From assembly GCA_033782935.1 (NCBI GenBank), contig JAWQEG010000259.1, forward strand, positions 3,016,001-3,080,000: a DNA stretch of 64,000 bases, written 5' to 3'. This DNA is from Petrolisthes cinctipes (taxonomy: Eukaryota > Arthropoda > Malacostraca > Decapoda > Porcellanidae). Both the position numbers and the translations under genes were made by a program. The notes beneath the pieces were generated by a model. That model was given only the letters and a program-made list of their open reading frames with translations. It was not told the DNA's origin and made no database searches. Shown here in pieces: positions 61,538-64,000 of the stretch. How positions within the stretch are numbered: the stretch's first letter is position 1; the number at the start of each line of letters is the position of its first letter.

Positions 61538-62441
61538 CGATATGTACCCGTTTATATCTCAGATTCAGGCTCAAAACACACGAAAATTCGATATTTTGGG
61601 TCCCAGAAGTGATCTGTACATGCCTACTTAGTGCTAGAATATTTCCAAAATATAGGCCCAAAACATGCTAAAAATCGATATTTTAGGTCCCCAAAGTCGA
61701 TATCTCAAATTCAGGCCCAAAACACCTGAAAATTCGATATTTTGTGGTCCCAGAAGCGATCTCTACATGCCTACTCCGTATTAAAGTATTTTCAATATGC
61801 AAGCCCAAAACATACTGAAAATTGATCTTTTAGGTGCCCAAAAGTCAATATGTGCATGCATCTTCTGTACCCGTTTATATCTCAAATTCAGGCTCCAAAC
61901 ACCCGAAAATTCGATATTTTGGGGTCCCAGAAGCGATCTGTACATGCCTACTCAGTGCTAGAATATTTTCAAAATATAGGCCCAAAACATGCTAAAAATC
62001 GATATTTTAAGTTCCCAAAGTCGATAATTAAAATTCAGGCCCAAAACACCCGAAAATTCGATATTTTGGGGTCCCAGAAGCGAACTGTACATGCCTACTT
62101 AGTGCTAGAATGTTTTCAAAATATAGGCCCAAAACATGCTAAAAATCGATATTTTAGGTTCCCAAAGTCGATAATTAAAATTCAGGCCCAAAACACCCGA
62201 AAATTCGATATTTTGGGGTCCCAGAAGCGAACTGTACATGCCTACTCATTGCTAGAATTTTTTCAAAATATAGGCTAAAAACATGCTAAAAATCGATATT
62301 TTAAGTGTCCAAAGTCGATATGTGCATGCGTCATCTGTACCCGTTTATATCTCAAATTCAGGCTCAAAACTCCCGAAAATTCGATATTTTGGGGTCCCAG
62401 AAGTGATCTGTACATGCCTACTTAGTGCTAGAATATTTTCA
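61538..62441 (+). repeat. Mosaic segment with paired AATTAAAATTCAGG short units
   Basis: It begins with a 15-bp-deleted unit (GATATGTACCC near 61548) and continues with GGTCCCCAAAGTCG and a CTCCGTATTAAAG tail. Two adjacent short units near 62.0-62.25 kb share GTCGATAATTAAAATTCAGG, a join not seen elsewhere in the window, at an offset of about 148 bp. The remaining units are ordinary. Confidence 0.84.
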
Positions 62442-64000
62442 AAATATAGGCCCAAAACATGCTAAAAATCGATATTTTAGGTCCCCAAAGTCGATATCTC
62501 AAATTCAGGCCTAAAACACCCTAAAATTCGATATTTTGGGGTCCCAGAAGCGATCTGTACATGCCTACTCCGTGTTAGAGTATTTTCAAAATACAGGCCC
62601 AAAACATACTGAAAATCGATCTTTTAGGTGCCCAAAAGTCGATATGTGCATGCATCTTCTGTACCCGTTTATATCTCAAATTTAACCTCAAAACACCCGA
62701 AAATTCGATATTTTGGGGTCCCAGAAGCGATCTGTACATGCCTACTTAGATGCAGGCCCTTAACATGCTAAAAATCGATATTTTAAGTACCCAAATTGAA
62801 CATGGGTATGCATCTTCTGCACTCGTTTATATCTCAAATTCAACCTCAAAACACCCGAAAATTCGATAATTTTGGGTCCCAGAAGCGATATGTACATGTC
62901 TAGTCAGTCCTAGAATGTTTTCAAAATATAGGCTGAAAACATGCTAAAAATCGATATTTTAAGTGTCCAAAGTCGATATGTGCATGCATCTTCTGTACCC
63001 GTTTATATCTCAAATTCAGGCTCAAAACACCCGAAAATTCGGTATTTTTGGGTCCTAGAAGCGATCTGTACATCCCTACACCTAGTTAGAATGTTTTCAA
63101 GATACAGACCCAAAACATGCTCAAAATCGATATTTTAGGTGCCCAAAAGTCGATATGTGCATGCATCTTCTGTACCCATTTATATCTCAAATTCAGGCTC
63201 AAAACACCCGTAAATTCGATATTTTGGGGTCCCAGAAGCGATCTGTATATGCCTACTCAGTGCTAGAATATTTTCAAAATATAGGCCCAAAACATGCTAA
63301 AAATTGATATTTAAGGTGCCCAAAGTCGATATATCAAATTCAGGCCAAAAACACCCAAAAACTCGATATTTTGGGGTCCCAGAAGCGAACTGTACATGCC
63401 TACTCCGTGTTAGAGTATTTTCAAAATACAGGCCCAAAACATACTGAAAATCGATCTTTTAGGTGCCCAAAAGTCGATATGTGCATGCATCTTCTGTACC
63501 CGTTTATATCTCAAATTCAGGCTCCAAACACCCGAAAATTCGATATTTTGGGGTCCCAGAAGCGATCTGTACATGCCTACTCAGATGCAGGCCCAAAACA
63601 TGCTGATAATCGATATTTTAGGTGCCCAAAGTCAACATGTGTATGCATCTTCTGCACTCGTTTATATCTCAAATTCAACCTCAAAACAGCCGAAAATTTG
63701 ATAATTTTGGGTCCCAGAAGCGATCTGTACATGTCTAGTCAGTGCTAGAATTTTTTCAAAATAATGGCTCAAAACATGCTAAAAATCGATATTTTAAGTG
63801 TCCAAAGTCGATATGTGCATGCATCTTCTGTACCCGTTTATATCTCAAATTCAGGCTCAAAACACCCGAGAATTCGATATTTTGGGGTCCCAGAAGCGAT
63901 CTATACATGCCTACTCCTAGTTAGAGTATTTTCAAAATACAGGCCCAAAACATGCTGAAAATCGATATTTTAGGTGCCCAAAGTCAATATGTGCATGCAT
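62442..64000 (+). repeat. 1.56-kb segment, copy 2, truncated by window end
   Basis: Partner of 56985-58543 at offset 5457, with the same rare variants (GGCCCTTAACATGC, GAACATGGGTATGC, CCGTAAATTCG, GCTGATAATCG). Noted differences include CTACACCTAGTTAG near 63077 versus CTACTCCTAGTTAG, CTGTACCCATTTATATC near 63172 and CCCGAGAATTCG near 63867. The match runs to the last base of the window. Confidence 0.88.

Larger units (their letters stand above)
1..64000 (+). repeat. Satellite DNA array, 176-bp monomer, head to tail
   Basis: Every stretch of the window carries the same anchors in the same order: AAAACATGCT, ATCGATATTTTAGGTGCCC, GTGCATGCATCTTCTGTACC, AATTCAGGCTC, AAAACACCCGAAAATTCG, GGGGTCCCAGAAGCGATC, TGTACATGCCTACTC. 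Full-length units repeat every 176 bp, and shortened units every 147 or 158-159 bp. The average unit in counted HORs is 167-168 bp, giving about 380 units. All units lie in the same orientation, and I saw no inversion, transposon or unique insert. Nucleosome-scale monomers and nested HORs are typical of eukaryotic centromeric or pericentromeric satellites. That location is inferred, not shown by the sequence. Both window edges fall inside the array, so its full size is unknown. Confidence 0.98.

Noticed and set aside
1..64000. CRISPR array
   Set aside because: The repeats are 147-176 bp and contiguous, without unique spacers of 25-45 bp, and there are no cas genes.
1..64000. Human or primate alpha satellite
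   Set aside because: The period is 176 rather than 171 bp and none of the recognisable alpha-satellite motifs is present.
1..64000. Assignment to a named plant satellite family such as Arabidopsis (about 178 bp) or Brassica CentBr (176 bp)
   Set aside because: The length is similar but the sequence does not resemble what I recall of those consensus units. Length alone is not evidence.
1..64000. Telomeric repeats, rRNA or tRNA genes
   Set aside because: No TTAGGG- or TTTAGGG-type runs, rRNA-like segments or tRNA cloverleaf candidates were seen. Every stretch is accounted for by satellite units.

Overview
The whole 64 kb is one uninterrupted satellite DNA array. I find no protein-coding gene, RNA gene, transposable element, CRISPR array or unique sequence. 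The basic unit is a 176-bp AT-rich monomer (reference copy 15734-15909) repeated head to tail, always in the same orientation, roughly 380 times (64 kb divided by a mean of about 168 bp). A homogeneous array of nucleosome-sized monomers arranged in higher-order repeats (HORs) points to a eukaryotic centromeric or pericentromeric region; a subtelomeric or other heterochromatic block is also possible. I do not recognise the monomer as human alpha satellite or as any other named family, so I give no species.

The 176-bp monomer is itself an old dimer: two 88-bp halves (A and B) align without gaps at 60 of 88 positions by my count. Two recurrent shortened forms occur throughout. A 147-bp form lacks 29 bp of half A, and a form of about 158-159 bp lacks 18 bp of half B, including a perfect 7-bp inverted repeat. 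Monomer subtypes follow each other in a preferred order, so the array has a recognisable grammar across blocks.

Layout: 1-2.76 kb is a mosaic. 2.76-7.12 kb holds two tandem copies of a 13-monomer HOR (2181/2180 bp). 7.1-18.0 kb is a mosaic of pieces found elsewhere, including partial copies of the 13-mer, of an 11-mer-like block and of a shortened relative of the 16-mer. 18.0-29.3 kb is an array of a 16-monomer HOR (2695 bp) with two full copies, a 9-monomer deletion copy (1539 bp), another full copy and a decaying partial copy. 29.3-35.5 kb is a mosaic with single-monomer duplications. 35.5-40.2 kb is an 11-monomer HOR (1838 bp, two full copies plus a partial). 40.2-41.5 kb is a copy of 28.2-29.4 kb. 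41.5-45.7 kb is a mosaic. 45.7-47.85 kb is an 8-monomer HOR (1332 bp). 48.3-52.36 kb is a tandem pair of a 12-monomer HOR (2009 bp) that is nearly identical. 52.4-64.0 kb is a mosaic with a 6-monomer repeat (about 1000 bp) and a 1.56-kb segment repeated 5457 bp apart.

Open reading frames of up to 267 codons exist only because the consensus is poor in + strand stop codons and because the shortened monomers have lengths divisible by three. I treat all of them as non-coding. All comparisons were made by eye, so boundaries are approximate to tens of bases unless stated otherwise.
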